Assembly (NCBI GenBank): GCA_965262175.1
Contig: CBDHES010000002.1
Span: 2,480,001-2,544,000 of the forward strand
Reading direction: 5' to 3'
Source of the DNA: CADEDH01 sp965262175
Lineage (GTDB): Bacteria; Actinomycetota; Acidimicrobiia; Acidimicrobiales; SZUA-35
Length of the DNA stretch: 64,000 nt
This document shows positions 33,305 to 41,366 of this stretch, piece after piece (position 1 is the stretch's first letter; each line of letters begins with the position of its first letter). Both the position numbers and the translations under genes were made by a program. The notes below the pieces were generated by a model that did no database searches, had not been told where the DNA came from, and saw only the letters and a program-made list of their open reading frames with translations.

Positions 33305-35584
33305 ATGCACGTCCCTGTCCGAATGGTAAAGAGCGCGGCGGTCGCCGTGGCGCTGCTGCTCGTCGCCGGCCTGGCGATGGCGGTGGCGCCGATGGCGGCC
33401 GAGGGCGGTGGCGCCCGCAACCGCTTCTTCGAGCCGGTCGCCACGTTCGACGTCATCGCCGGCAACGGCTCGGCGGTCGCCGAGATCGTCGACGCATCGC
33501 CCGACGGCAACCAGCTCGCCTACACCGACGCTGACAACGAGGAGGTCGGTTTCGTCGACATCACCGACGAGACCAACCCCGTCGGTCAGGGCACGGTGGC
33601 CGTCGGCGGCGAGCCGACCAGCCTGGTGATCCGGGACGACCTCGTCCTGGTGGGGGTCAACACTTCCCCGTCGTTCGTCGCTCCCTCCGGTGCGCTGGCG
33701 GTCATCGACCGCACCACCCTGTCGCTCGTCGCCACGATCCCCGTCGATGGCCAGCCCGACTCGATCGCCCTCTCGCCCGACGGTGAGTGGCTGGCGATCG
33801 TGATCGAGAACGAGCGGGACGAGGACCTCGGCGACGGCCTCATCCCTCAGCTCCCCACCGGTGGGCTGCTGATCGCGTCGCTCGACGGCGACCCCGCCAC
33901 GTGGACCCCGGAGGCGGCCGATCTGTCGCCGGTGGCCGCCTCGGCCTTCGCCGGCAGCGACCTCGAGCCCGAGTACGTCGACATCAACGAGGCCAACCTG
34001 GCCGTCGTCAGCTTCCAGGAGAACAACCACCTGGCGGTCGTCGACGTCACCACCGGGACCGTGGTCTCGGAGTTCTCGGCCGGTGAGGTCACCCTGACCG
34101 ACGTGGACACCGAGGAAGAGGACCTGATCAACCTCGACTCGACGATCACCAAGCGCCGTGAGCCCGACGCCGTGTCGTGGATCGATCACGATTCCTTCGC
34201 CACCGCCAACGAGGGCGACTACGAGGACGCCGACGGCAACGAGGGCGGCAGCCGCGGCTTCACCATCTTCAACGTCGACGGCACCGTCGAGTACGAGTCG
34301 GCCGAGTCGTTCGAGCATTGGCTGGTCTCGGCCGGTCACTATCCCGAGGGTCGCTCGGAGAACAAGGGCGTCGAGCCCGAGGCGGTCGAGTTCGGCACCT
34401 TCGGTCGGCGGGCCAACGCCCGCGATCTGCTCTTCGTCGGTTCGGAGCGGGGTAACGCGGTCGGCGTCTATGACGTCACCGGCGGCGAGCCCTACCCGGT
34501 CCAGCTGCTGCCGACGGGCCTCGGCCCGGAGGGTCTGAAGGCCATCCCCGGCCGGGACCTGTTCATCGTGGCCACCGAGGCCGACGAGGCCGGCGACGGC
34601 ATCCCGACGATGATCAACATCTTCCGTCGCTCGTCCCGCCAGAACCCCTACCCGGGGATCGTGTCGGGCAACGACGCGTCGGGCAACCCGATCCCCTGGG
34701 TCGCACTGTCCGGCCTCGTCGGCGACTTCGACAGCCCCGACACCGTCCACGCCGTCAGCGACTCGTTCCTGGCGTCGGGCTTCATCTACACGATCGACGT
34801 CGGCGTGGAGCCGGCCCAGATCGTGGAGCGGATCGAGATCGTCGGTGCCAGCGCCGACCTCGACCCCGAGGGCATCGCCATGGGTCGGGACCGGCACTTC
34901 TGGGTCGGTAGCGAGGGCAACGCCAGCTCCCGGCCGAACCTGATCCTCAAGGTCGATCGCCACACCGGCGATGTCCTGATGGAGATCGAGCTGCCGGCCG
35001 AGCTGGTCGATGAGCGGCGGGGCAACGGCATCGAGGGCATCGCCGTGACCGGCCGACCGGGCCGGGAGCAGGTGTACGTCGCCATCCAGCGGGCCTGGCC
35101 CGACGAGGGTGACACCGACGAGGTCAACACCAAGATCGGGCGCTACGACGTGGCCACCGGGACCTGGGGCTTCGTCCACTACCCGCTGCAGCCCGAGGGC
35201 GCCGGCGACTGGGTCGGCCTCTCCGAGCTGACCCGCCTGCCAAACGGCACCTTCGCCGTGATCGAGCGGGACAAGGGCTGGGGCCCGAGCACCGGCTTCG
35301 TCGCCGAGCTGAAGGCGGTGTACGGCATCGATCTGGCCAATGCCGAGTTCCGGGCCTTCGACGACCCCCGGGGTCTGGTGACCATCGAGAAGTACCTGCT
35401 CCGCGATCTGCTGCCCGACCTCGAAGAGGTCAGCATCTGGACCGCGGAGAAGGTCGAGGGTCTGGCGGTCACCGCCGATCGCCGGGTCTATGTCGTGACC
35501 GACAACGACGGTGTCGACGATGCGCCGGGTGAGACCCTGTTCCTCCGCCTCGGCCGCTGGCGCCGAGCCTTCGATCTGCCCTAG
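33305..35584 (+). CDS. secreted phytase-esterase-like beta-propeller protein
   Basis: A 759-residue exported protein. The signal peptide is clear (VKSAAVAVALLLVAGLAMAV then APMAAEGG). The body is a series of propeller strands: the first half resembles choice-of-anchor/surface beta-propeller proteins (VVDVTTGTVVSEFSAGEVTL), the second half the 'esterase-like activity of phytase' domain (LDPEGIAMGRDRHFWVGSEG; VEGLAVTADRRVYVVTDNDG). This is often associated with extracellular phosphate-ester hydrolysis. The acidic surface (many Asp/Glu) suits Ca2+ binding. It has its own ribosome site and a strong terminator. Confidence 0.8.
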   Translation: MHVPVRMVKSAAVAVALLLVAGLAMAVAPMAAEGGGARNRFFEPVATFDVIAGNGSAVAEIVDASPDGNQLAYTDADNEEVGFVDITDETNPVGQGTVAVGGEPTSLVIRDDLVLVGVNTSPSFVAPSGALAVIDRTTLSLVATIPVDGQPDSIALSPDGEWLAIVIENERDEDLGDGLIPQLPTGGLLIASLDGDPATWTPEAADLSPVAASAFAGSDLEPEYVDINEANLAVVSFQENNHLAVVDVTTGTVVSEFSAGEVTLTDVDTEEEDLINLDSTITKRREPDAVSWIDHDSFATANEGDYEDADGNEGGSRGFTIFNVDGTVEYESAESFEHWLVSAGHYPEGRSENKGVEPEAVEFGTFGRRANARDLLFVGSERGNAVGVYDVTGGEPYPVQLLPTGLGPEGLKAIPGRDLFIVATEADEAGDGIPTMINIFRRSSRQNPYPGIVSGNDASGNPIPWVALSGLVGDFDSPDTVHAVSDSFLASGFIYTIDVGVEPAQIVERIEIVGASADLDPEGIAMGRDRHFWVGSEGNASSRPNLILKVDRHTGDVLMEIELPAELVDERRGNGIEGIAVTGRPGREQVYVAIQRAWPDEGDTDEVNTKIGRYDVATGTWGFVHYPLQPEGAGDWVGLSELTRLPNGTFAVIERDKGWGPSTGFVAELKAVYGIDLANAEFRAFDDPRGLVTIEKYLLRDLLPDLEEVSIWTAEKVEGLAVTADRRVYVVTDNDGVDDAPGETLFLRLGRWRRAFDLP

Positions 35585-35616
35585 AACGGGCACCGAGCCA
35601 AGAGCTCTCCTCAACA

Positions 35617-35655
35617 GAATCACCCCCGGCCGGGTTCCCCGGTCGGGGGTGATTC
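35617..35655 (+). terminator. strong hairpin terminator after the phytase-like gene
   Basis: An 18-base stem (35617-35634 with 35638-35655) around a 3-base loop, perfect except for one G-T pair, 33 bases after the stop. No U-tract follows, as is common in high-GC actinobacteria. The stem is symmetric, so it may also protect against read-through from the operon on the other strand. Confidence 0.8.
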
Positions 35656-35737
35656 GCGTTCGGGGCCGGGTGTTCAGGCGCTGAAGGGCGTGAGGTTCGG
35701 CATCGTTCGGGGCCGGGGGTTGGTGGGGCGCCGGGAC

Positions 35738-37480
35738 TCAGCGGGCGGCGGAGCTGGTCCGCCGGAGGAGCTCCGCCCCGTTGACCAGGAGGATCTGGAC
35801 CCCGGCCACCACCAGGACTCCCCCGATCAGCCGTCCGCTGAAGGCCAGCACCGTTCCGAGCACGAAGAATCCCAGCACGGCGATGAAGGCGGTCGCCCCC
35901 AGGAGATGGAGCGCCGCCCGGAACCGGCGCCGGATCAGCTGCTCGGTCAGCAGGAGCCCGGCCAGGACGGCCGGGCCGACGGCGGCCAGCGGCGCTTTGA
36001 AGATGAGTACCGCCCCGACTGCGATCAACAGCAACGGGGTCGTCACCGCGGCCCAGGCCGCCAGCAGCAGGCCCCCTCGGGGCGACTCGAGAGGGACGGC
36101 GGGGTGGCGGAGATGGTCCCGGATCCCGTCGGCGCGGACGTCGCCCCGGCGGATCCGGCGTTCCAACCCGACCAGCTCGGTCCGCTGGCGGAGGAGCTCG
36201 GTCAGCCGACGGCTCTCGGCCGCCATCTCATCGGTGCTGTCGGTCTGGTGGGCGAGGGGGAGGAGTCGACCTCGTTGGCGGATCTGCTCGTCCAGCTCGG
36301 CGATCGCCCGATGGACCTTGTCGAGGTTGATCCGGGCCGCCATCGCCGAGGGCGGCGGGGTGCCGTGGAGACCGGCGAAGCCGAGCGGATCGGCCCACGA
36401 TGCCCGCACCTCGCCATTCCGATCGAACTTGGGTCCCGACGGTCCGCGCTCGCCCTGGAGCGGATCGCCCGTGTCCCGACCCCAGAGCCCCCGGAAGGAC
36501 TCGACCCATTCGAGGCCGTCCATCGAGACGAGGTCCCAGTCGGCGATGGCTGCGCCCTCGCCGTCGGCCGCGTCGATGAACGGGACGCCGAGCGCCGGGC
36601 CGAGACCCCGCTCGGTCGGGGGCTCGGGGTAGCGGAGGAACCGGCGGGCCGATCGCTGCCATCGGAGCAGCCATCGGAGGCCGGGGATGTCGATCCGGGT
36701 CACGTAGTCGCCGGGCCGGTAGTACAGGGCGTGGGACCCGGCCGCCACGTAGAGCTCCGGCCTCCCTTCGATCACCCGCAGCTCGGGGTCGCTCCAGTGG
36801 CGCCGCAGGTTCGGCCCCCGGTAGTCGTGGTTCGAGGTGGCGACCCACACCGGTTCCCGGGTCTGGGGGTCGCAGAAGATCCACGCCTGTTCCCAGTCGG
36901 CCTCGTGGTCGTTGAGGCCCCGGAAGCTGGTCCGCCAGTCGTTCATGGCGTAGAAGAACGCGTAGTGGAGCACGATCCACTCGCCGGCCCGTACGGTCCG
37001 GCCATAGCACGTCGGCTGATCGTGGAGACCGAGCCGCTCGGCCTTGAGCGACGCGGCCGTCGTGGTCAGGCGGGGCGTCGTCGGCCGGAGCCAGATCGAC
37101 AACAGGAAGAAGGCGTCGAGTAGCCGGCCGAACAGGCCGACCGCCCCCAGCCGAGAGGTGAGCAGCTTCCTGGTGGTCCGCTGGATCTCCCGACGGAGGA
37201 CGCCCCGCCGCTCGTCGTCGGCGACGAAGCGGAGGTCGACCCGGTTGCCCCATCGGTGGTCGAGCTGGTCGGTGGTGACCGTCGCGGACACCATGCCGTG
37301 CTGGTCCCACAGCGTGGCCGACTCGACGTAGCCGTCGACCGACGTCGGGCGGAACAGCTCTCGACCGTCGAGCCGGAGGATCGGGGCATGCCGGGCGAGG
37401 AGGCTCTCCCGCTCGACGGGTTGGGGCCGGCGCGGTCGGCCCTCATCGGCCGCGTCGGAGCCGGGGAGGACGAGGGTCAT
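35738..37480 (-). CDS. Vps62-like domain membrane protein
   Basis: A 580-residue protein. The N-terminal 330 residues resemble the Vps62-related fold (ARHAPILRLDGRELFRPTSV; WIVLHYAFFYAMNDWRTSFR; NDHEADWEQAWIFCDPQ; ELYVAAGSHALYYRPGDY), a conserved set with many His/Asp/Trp residues. A helical linker with a coiled coil follows (about 400-475), then four hydrophobic segments near the C-terminus (GGLLLAAWAAVTTPLLLIAV and others). Function is unknown. Its ATG overlaps the stop of the family-2 glycosyltransferase (ATGA), so it may help handle the product of that operon at the membrane. Confidence 0.65.
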   Translation of the reverse strand: MTLVLPGSDAADEGRPRRPQPVERESLLARHAPILRLDGRELFRPTSVDGYVESATLWDQHGMVSATVTTDQLDHRWGNRVDLRFVADDERRGVLRREIQRTTRKLLTSRLGAVGLFGRLLDAFFLLSIWLRPTTPRLTTTAASLKAERLGLHDQPTCYGRTVRAGEWIVLHYAFFYAMNDWRTSFRGLNDHEADWEQAWIFCDPQTREPVWVATSNHDYRGPNLRRHWSDPELRVIEGRPELYVAAGSHALYYRPGDYVTRIDIPGLRWLLRWQRSARRFLRYPEPPTERGLGPALGVPFIDAADGEGAAIADWDLVSMDGLEWVESFRGLWGRDTGDPLQGERGPSGPKFDRNGEVRASWADPLGFAGLHGTPPPSAMAARINLDKVHRAIAELDEQIRQRGRLLPLAHQTDSTDEMAAESRRLTELLRQRTELVGLERRIRRGDVRADGIRDHLRHPAVPLESPRGGLLLAAWAAVTTPLLLIAVGAVLIFKAPLAAVGPAVLAGLLLTEQLIRRRFRAALHLLGATAFIAVLGFFVLGTVLAFSGRLIGGVLVVAGVQILLVNGAELLRRTSSAAR

Positions 37481-38232
37481 CGATCGCCGACGGAGAGGTC
37501 GGACCGGCCGTCGGCCGTCTTCCAGTAGCCCCAATCACCGGCCCGGACCTGGCGGTCGAACCAGCCGAAGTAGAGGGCCGAGTTGCGGACCAGCCCGTGG
37601 AGGATCTTGCGGGCCAGGCCCATCTCGAGCCGTCGGGGGTCGAAGTTGGCGACCATGAGGTCGGTGGACAGGAGCACTCGGTAGCCCGATCGCTTGATGC
37701 GGAACATCAGCTCGGTGTCCTCGTTGACGCTGAGGTTCGGATCGAATCCGCCGACGGCCTCCAGGGCGTCGGCCCGGACGACCATGTTGGAGCCGGTGGC
37801 GGTGGGGATGCCGACGAGATCGAGGGCGATCTGGCCTCGCTTGAACCAGCGGTGGTAGCGGTCGAATCCCTCGACCATCGTCTTGGTCCCGACGATCCCA
37901 CCGACGGTCGCGTCGACCGGGAGTCGCCCCAGGACGTCGAAGTAGGCCGAATCGAACACCACGTCGGCGTCGGTGTACAGCAGCCACTCGGTACTGGCGA
38001 TCACCGCGCCGATCTGGCGGGCCTCGGGGATGTTGGTCGAGGCCCGGATGACCGTGGCGTCGGGTCGCAGCCGTTCGATCATCTCCGGGGTGTCATCGGT
38101 GCTGGCGTCGACGACGACCAGGGCGATGTCTGCGGGGACGGCATCGAGGAAGCGCTCGATGTTGTCGTGCTCGTTCTTGGTGGGAACGATGATCGTCAGC
38201 GCGTGGCGGGCGATACCGGTCGGTTCGCCCAT
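37477..38232 (-). CDS. family 2 glycosyltransferase
   Basis: A 251-residue GT-A enzyme with the usual motifs: TIIVPTKNEHDNIERFL at the start, VVVDASTDDTPEMIERL, the metal-binding LYTDADVVFDSAYF, and the acceptor-side NEDTELMFRIKRSGYRVLLS (an ED dyad). The length suits a soluble dolichol-phosphate-mannose-synthase-like or cell-wall glycan transferase. It starts one base after the stop of the GT4 gene, so the two act together, likely on an envelope glycolipid or phosphatidylinositol mannoside-like molecule. Confidence 0.88.
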   Translation of the reverse strand: MGEPTGIARHALTIIVPTKNEHDNIERFLDAVPADIALVVVDASTDDTPEMIERLRPDATVIRASTNIPEARQIGAVIASTEWLLYTDADVVFDSAYFDVLGRLPVDATVGGIVGTKTMVEGFDRYHRWFKRGQIALDLVGIPTATGSNMVVRADALEAVGGFDPNLSVNEDTELMFRIKRSGYRVLLSTDLMVANFDPRRLEMGLARKILHGLVRNSALYFGWFDRQVRAGDWGYWKTADGRSDLSVGDR

Positions 38233-38233
38233 G

Positions 38234-39367
38234 TCAGGCGGCCGGCCGCTCTGTCTCGAGCAGTCCCCGGTAGTGGGCGATGAGCTCGTCGCCGACCCGC
38301 TCCCACGATCGGTTGGCCACCTTCTCGAGGGCGGCGGCCCCGAACCGTTGCCGGGCCTCGTCGTCCATGGCCAGCCGCTGGACGTGACGGGCCAGTGTGG
38401 GCCCGGAGTCGGGTGGGTAGAGCAGGCCGTTGATGCCGTGGTCGACGAGGTCGAGGGGCCCGCCGGCCGATGGGGCGATGACCGGGATGCCGCACGACAT
38501 GGCCTCCTGGATCGTCTGGCCGAAGGTCTCGTGCTCGCCGGTGTGGACGAACAGGTCGAGCGACGCCATCGCCTCCCCGAGGGCGGCCCCCGAGCGGAAC
38601 CCGGCGAAGTGGGCATCGGGGAGCAGCGTCTCGAGCCTGGACCGCTCCGGCCCGTCGCCGACCAGGACGAGCCTGACCTTCGGGTTGCCGGTGAGGGCCC
38701 GGAGCCGATCGACACGCTTCTCGGCGGCCAGGCGACCGACGTAACCGACCAGCACCTGGCCGTCGGTCACGCCGCAGGCCGCCCGGAACTCGTCGGATCG
38801 GCGGGTGGGGGAGAACTGGGCGTGATCGACCCCCCGGCCCCACACCGCGACCCGCTCGAAGTGGCGGTTGCGGAGGTCGGCGGCGATCGTGGGGGTCGGT
38901 GCCAGGGTCAGGTCGGCCTTGTTGTGGATCCGGCGGAGCCAATCCCACACCGGCCGGGCGGCGACGCTCAGGCCGTAGTTGGTGATGAATCCCGACAGGT
39001 CGGTCTGGAAGAGGGCGACCGTGCGAAGCCCGAGCTTGCTGGCGGTGGCACCGATCGAACGGCCCAGGATCACGGGGGCTGCCAGGTGGACGATGTCGGG
39101 CTGGAAGTCGTCGATGACCGACCGGGCCCTGCTCGAGTCGGCGATCCCGAAGCTGAGCGACCGGTATCGGGGGAGCTTGATGCCGCGGACCCGGTCGACC
39201 CGGACGGTCACACCGGAGGGAAGCTCCAGTTCGTCGGGGCCGGGGCCGGGGGCGACGACCCGGACCTCGTGACCGTGGCGAGCCAGATGATCGGCCACCC
39301 GCAGCACCGAGTTGGTCACCCCGTTGATGGCGGGGACGAAACTCTCAGCCGAGATAAGCACCCGCAT
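38234..39367 (-). CDS. GT4-family mannosyltransferase-like glycosyltransferase
   Basis: A 377-residue GT-B enzyme. The start RVLISAESFVPAINGVTNSV is typical of MgtA/PimB-type GDP-mannose-dependent alpha-mannosyltransferases. The donor-binding part has VGYVGRLAAEKRVDRL, LVGDGPERSRLE and the EX7E motif in FVHTGEHETFGQTIQEAMSC. It probably adds mannose to a membrane lipid. The ATG at 39367 gives the conserved start; a GTG at 39391 in frame is an alternative. First gene of the three-gene operon. Confidence 0.87.
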   Translation of the reverse strand: MRVLISAESFVPAINGVTNSVLRVADHLARHGHEVRVVAPGPGPDELELPSGVTVRVDRVRGIKLPRYRSLSFGIADSSRARSVIDDFQPDIVHLAAPVILGRSIGATASKLGLRTVALFQTDLSGFITNYGLSVAARPVWDWLRRIHNKADLTLAPTPTIAADLRNRHFERVAVWGRGVDHAQFSPTRRSDEFRAACGVTDGQVLVGYVGRLAAEKRVDRLRALTGNPKVRLVLVGDGPERSRLETLLPDAHFAGFRSGAALGEAMASLDLFVHTGEHETFGQTIQEAMSCGIPVIAPSAGGPLDLVDHGINGLLYPPDSGPTLARHVQRLAMDDEARQRFGAAALEKVANRSWERVGDELIAHYRGLLETERPAA

Positions 39368-39391
39368 CGTCGGAGACCGGAATCCTTCCAC

Positions 39392-39791
39392 GTTCCAATG
39401 GTGGCGGCGCGAGGTAACGGCCGGCTAGTGCCAACTTGACCACCAGGTAGCCATCAGGCCAACACTTGGCGCGCCAACAGGGCCGATACCTCTTACTACA
39501 GGTTACTACCTATCAAGTCGTCCGCCCGACCCTGAGACTTCCCGTGGCGAGAGCGGCACGGCCAGCGGGTCCGCCGGGTGCGACCACCGTCCGAATCGGT
39601 CAGGGGGAGAGTCCAACCGGTCGACGGCGGTCCCATCGGGGGACCCGCTGTCGTGACGTCTTCGACGCTAGTGCTCGGCTCCTCGGTCGGGAACCAACGG
39701 CGCCTGAACAGCTTCCCACGGGTGTGTGAACCTCCCCAACCGGGGTGCAGCGGTCGACAACGGCCCGACGATCGGCTAGACCCTGGGGCCC
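39392..39791. other. 400-base divergent intergenic region with small palindromes and repeats
   Basis: No convincing gene is seen here. It holds a perfect palindrome TTGGCGCGCCAA (39468-39479) flanked by CCAAC copies, and a TTACTAC direct repeat about 10 bp apart near 39493-39509. A TAGACC box (39777-39782) lies before the arsC-like ATG. It is the promoter region for both the glycosyltransferase operon and the arsenate reductase operon; no regulator gene is adjacent. Confidence 0.4.
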
Positions 39792-40433
39792 ATGTCCGAC
39801 CACCCCCCGGCGACGGCCGGAATCGATGATGCCCTGACCGCTGCGACCGGGCGGCTCGTGAGGGAGTTCGCCGACACGTTCGGCACCGATGAGGTCGCCG
39901 AAGCGGTGGCCATGGCCCGGGCAACGCTCGAGGCCCGGAACCATCCGGCCGAGTCGTTGGCCGCCTTCACCGAGTCGTTCGCCGCCGACGAGTTGCGGGC
40001 CCAGGCCCGATTGCGGGCAGGCCAGAGCCCTCGACCCTCGGTGCTCTTCCTCTGCGTCCACAACGCCGGTCGGTCCCAGATGGCCGCCGGCTACCTCCGC
40101 CACCTCGCCGGCGACCGGATCGAGGTCTTCTCCGGCGGTTCGGACCCTGGCACGGCCACCAATCCGGTGGCGATCGAGGCGATGGCCGAGGAGGGGATCG
40201 ACATCGCCACCCAGTTCCCCAAGCCGTGGACCGACGGGATCGCCCGGGCCGCCGATGTGATCATCACGATGGGCTGCGGCGACGTCTGCCCGGTCTACCC
40301 CGGCAAGCGCTACGAGGATTGGGAGCTCCAGGATCCGGCCGGCCAGGGGATCGACATGGTGCGCAGCGTTCGCGACGACATCCGCCGCCGAGTCGAGGGC
40401 CTGATCGCCAGCCTCGAAGGGTCGGCGTCGTGA
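39792..40433 (+). CDS. arsC: arsenate reductase, low-molecular-weight phosphatase type
   Basis: A 213-residue protein. The N-terminal 75 residues form a small helical domain (TGRLVREFADTFGTDEVAEA) like the three-helix dimerisation domain of actinobacterial ArsC. The rest is an LMW-phosphatase fold with active loop CVHNAGRS (Cys88, Arg94), the SGGSDPG loop, and ITMGCGDVCPVYPGKRYEDW with the additional redox cysteines. It would reduce arsenate to arsenite using a thiol relay. Its stop overlaps the start of an aquaporin gene, so arsenite may leave through that channel. TAGACC lies upstream of the ATG. Confidence 0.88.
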   Translation: MSDHPPATAGIDDALTAATGRLVREFADTFGTDEVAEAVAMARATLEARNHPAESLAAFTESFAADELRAQARLRAGQSPRPSVLFLCVHNAGRSQMAAGYLRHLAGDRIEVFSGGSDPGTATNPVAIEAMAEEGIDIATQFPKPWTDGIARAADVIITMGCGDVCPVYPGKRYEDWELQDPAGQGIDMVRSVRDDIRRRVEGLIASLEGSAS

Positions 40434-41155
40434 ACGATCTCGCATCGGTGAATCCTCGAGCGGTCACGGCCGAGCTCGTCGGCACGGCCTTTCTGCTCAT
40501 CGGCGTGGTCGGGTCGGGTCGCATGGCCGAGAACCTCAGCACCGACGTCGGTCTCCAGTTGCTTCAGAACGCCTTCGCCACGGCCGGCATCCTGGTTGCG
40601 TTGATCCTCTCGCTTGGTCCAGCGTCGGGCGCCCACTTCAACCCGGCGGTCACCCTCGCCGACCGGTTCTTCGGGGGCATCGACACCCCGACCGCCGTGG
40701 CGTACATCATCGCCCAGATCGTGGGTGGGATCGCCGGCGTCATGGTGGCCAACGTCATGTTCGATCTGGACGCGATCAACTGGTCGACGAAGGACCGCTC
40801 CGACCCCGACCTCGTCTTCGCCGAGGTCATCGCCACCTTCGGGCTCCTGATGGTCATCTTCGGGGTGGTCCGTTCGGGTCGGGCATCGGTTGCGGCCTTC
40901 ACCGTCGGCGCCTATATCGCCGGCGCCTACTACTTCACGTCGTCGACGAGTTTCGCCAATCCGGCGGTCACGATCGCTCGCATGTTCTCCAACACCTTTG
41001 CCGGAATCGAACCGGCATCGGCCCCGGCGTTCATCGGTGCCCAGCTGGTCGGCATGGCCTTGGCAATCGCCTTCGCCCGATTCGTGTACCCCGACACCAG
41101 CGAGTACGCCGACAACGTGGTCGTGCCGCACGAGCAGGATGGGGCCGAGACCTAG
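40430..41155 (+). CDS. aquaporin (MIP family), likely arsenite channel
   Basis: A 241-residue six-helix channel with both NPA half-helix motifs intact: Asn71 in HFNPAVTL and Asn177 in FANPAVTIARM. The selectivity arginine follows the second NPA. It starts within the stop of arsC (GTGA overlap). An aquaglyceroporin coupled to an arsenate reductase is known from Sinorhizobium (AqpS/ArsC), where arsenite formed in the cell flows out downhill; the same role is inferred here. Confidence 0.88.
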   Translation: MNDLASVNPRAVTAELVGTAFLLIGVVGSGRMAENLSTDVGLQLLQNAFATAGILVALILSLGPASGAHFNPAVTLADRFFGGIDTPTAVAYIIAQIVGGIAGVMVANVMFDLDAINWSTKDRSDPDLVFAEVIATFGLLMVIFGVVRSGRASVAAFTVGAYIAGAYYFTSSTSFANPAVTIARMFSNTFAGIEPASAPAFIGAQLVGMALAIAFARFVYPDTSEYADNVVVPHEQDGAET

Positions 41156-41249
41156 GTCCTCCTCGAAGTATCACCGCATCGTTGCGTGCGCGTTGCGCCC
41201 CGGTGACGTGTGTCGGCGGTCACGGAATTCGGATGCCATAGGAAGAAGT

Positions 41250-41282
41250 GTTGGCGAGTTGTTCAACCTCCGTTCGCCTTCG
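41250..41282 (+). promoter_or_regulatory. RegX3/PHO-type box upstream of pstS
   Basis: Three 11-bp units begin with GTT at 41250, 41261 and 41272; the last two read GTTCAACCTCCGTTCGCC, close to the GTTCxCC-n4-GTTCGCC boxes bound by RegX3 and PhoP in mycobacteria and Streptomyces. A weaker 11-bp-spaced GTTGCG pair lies at 41182 and 41193. The matching sensor-regulator pair is encoded 5 kb downstream, so phosphate-starvation activation is likely. Confidence 0.65.
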
Positions 41283-41366
41283 CTCGGGTTGCCCGTTACC
41301 CGACCTCCTTACGGTGACGTCGACAACCGACCGGTTCGACCGGTCTACCACGAGGAGAGAAACCAC

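Noticed and set aside
39466..39729. Possible 87-codon gene in the region before arsC
   Set aside because: Arg-rich shadow-like composition, no ribosome site or -10 box before it, and it covers palindromic promoter DNA.
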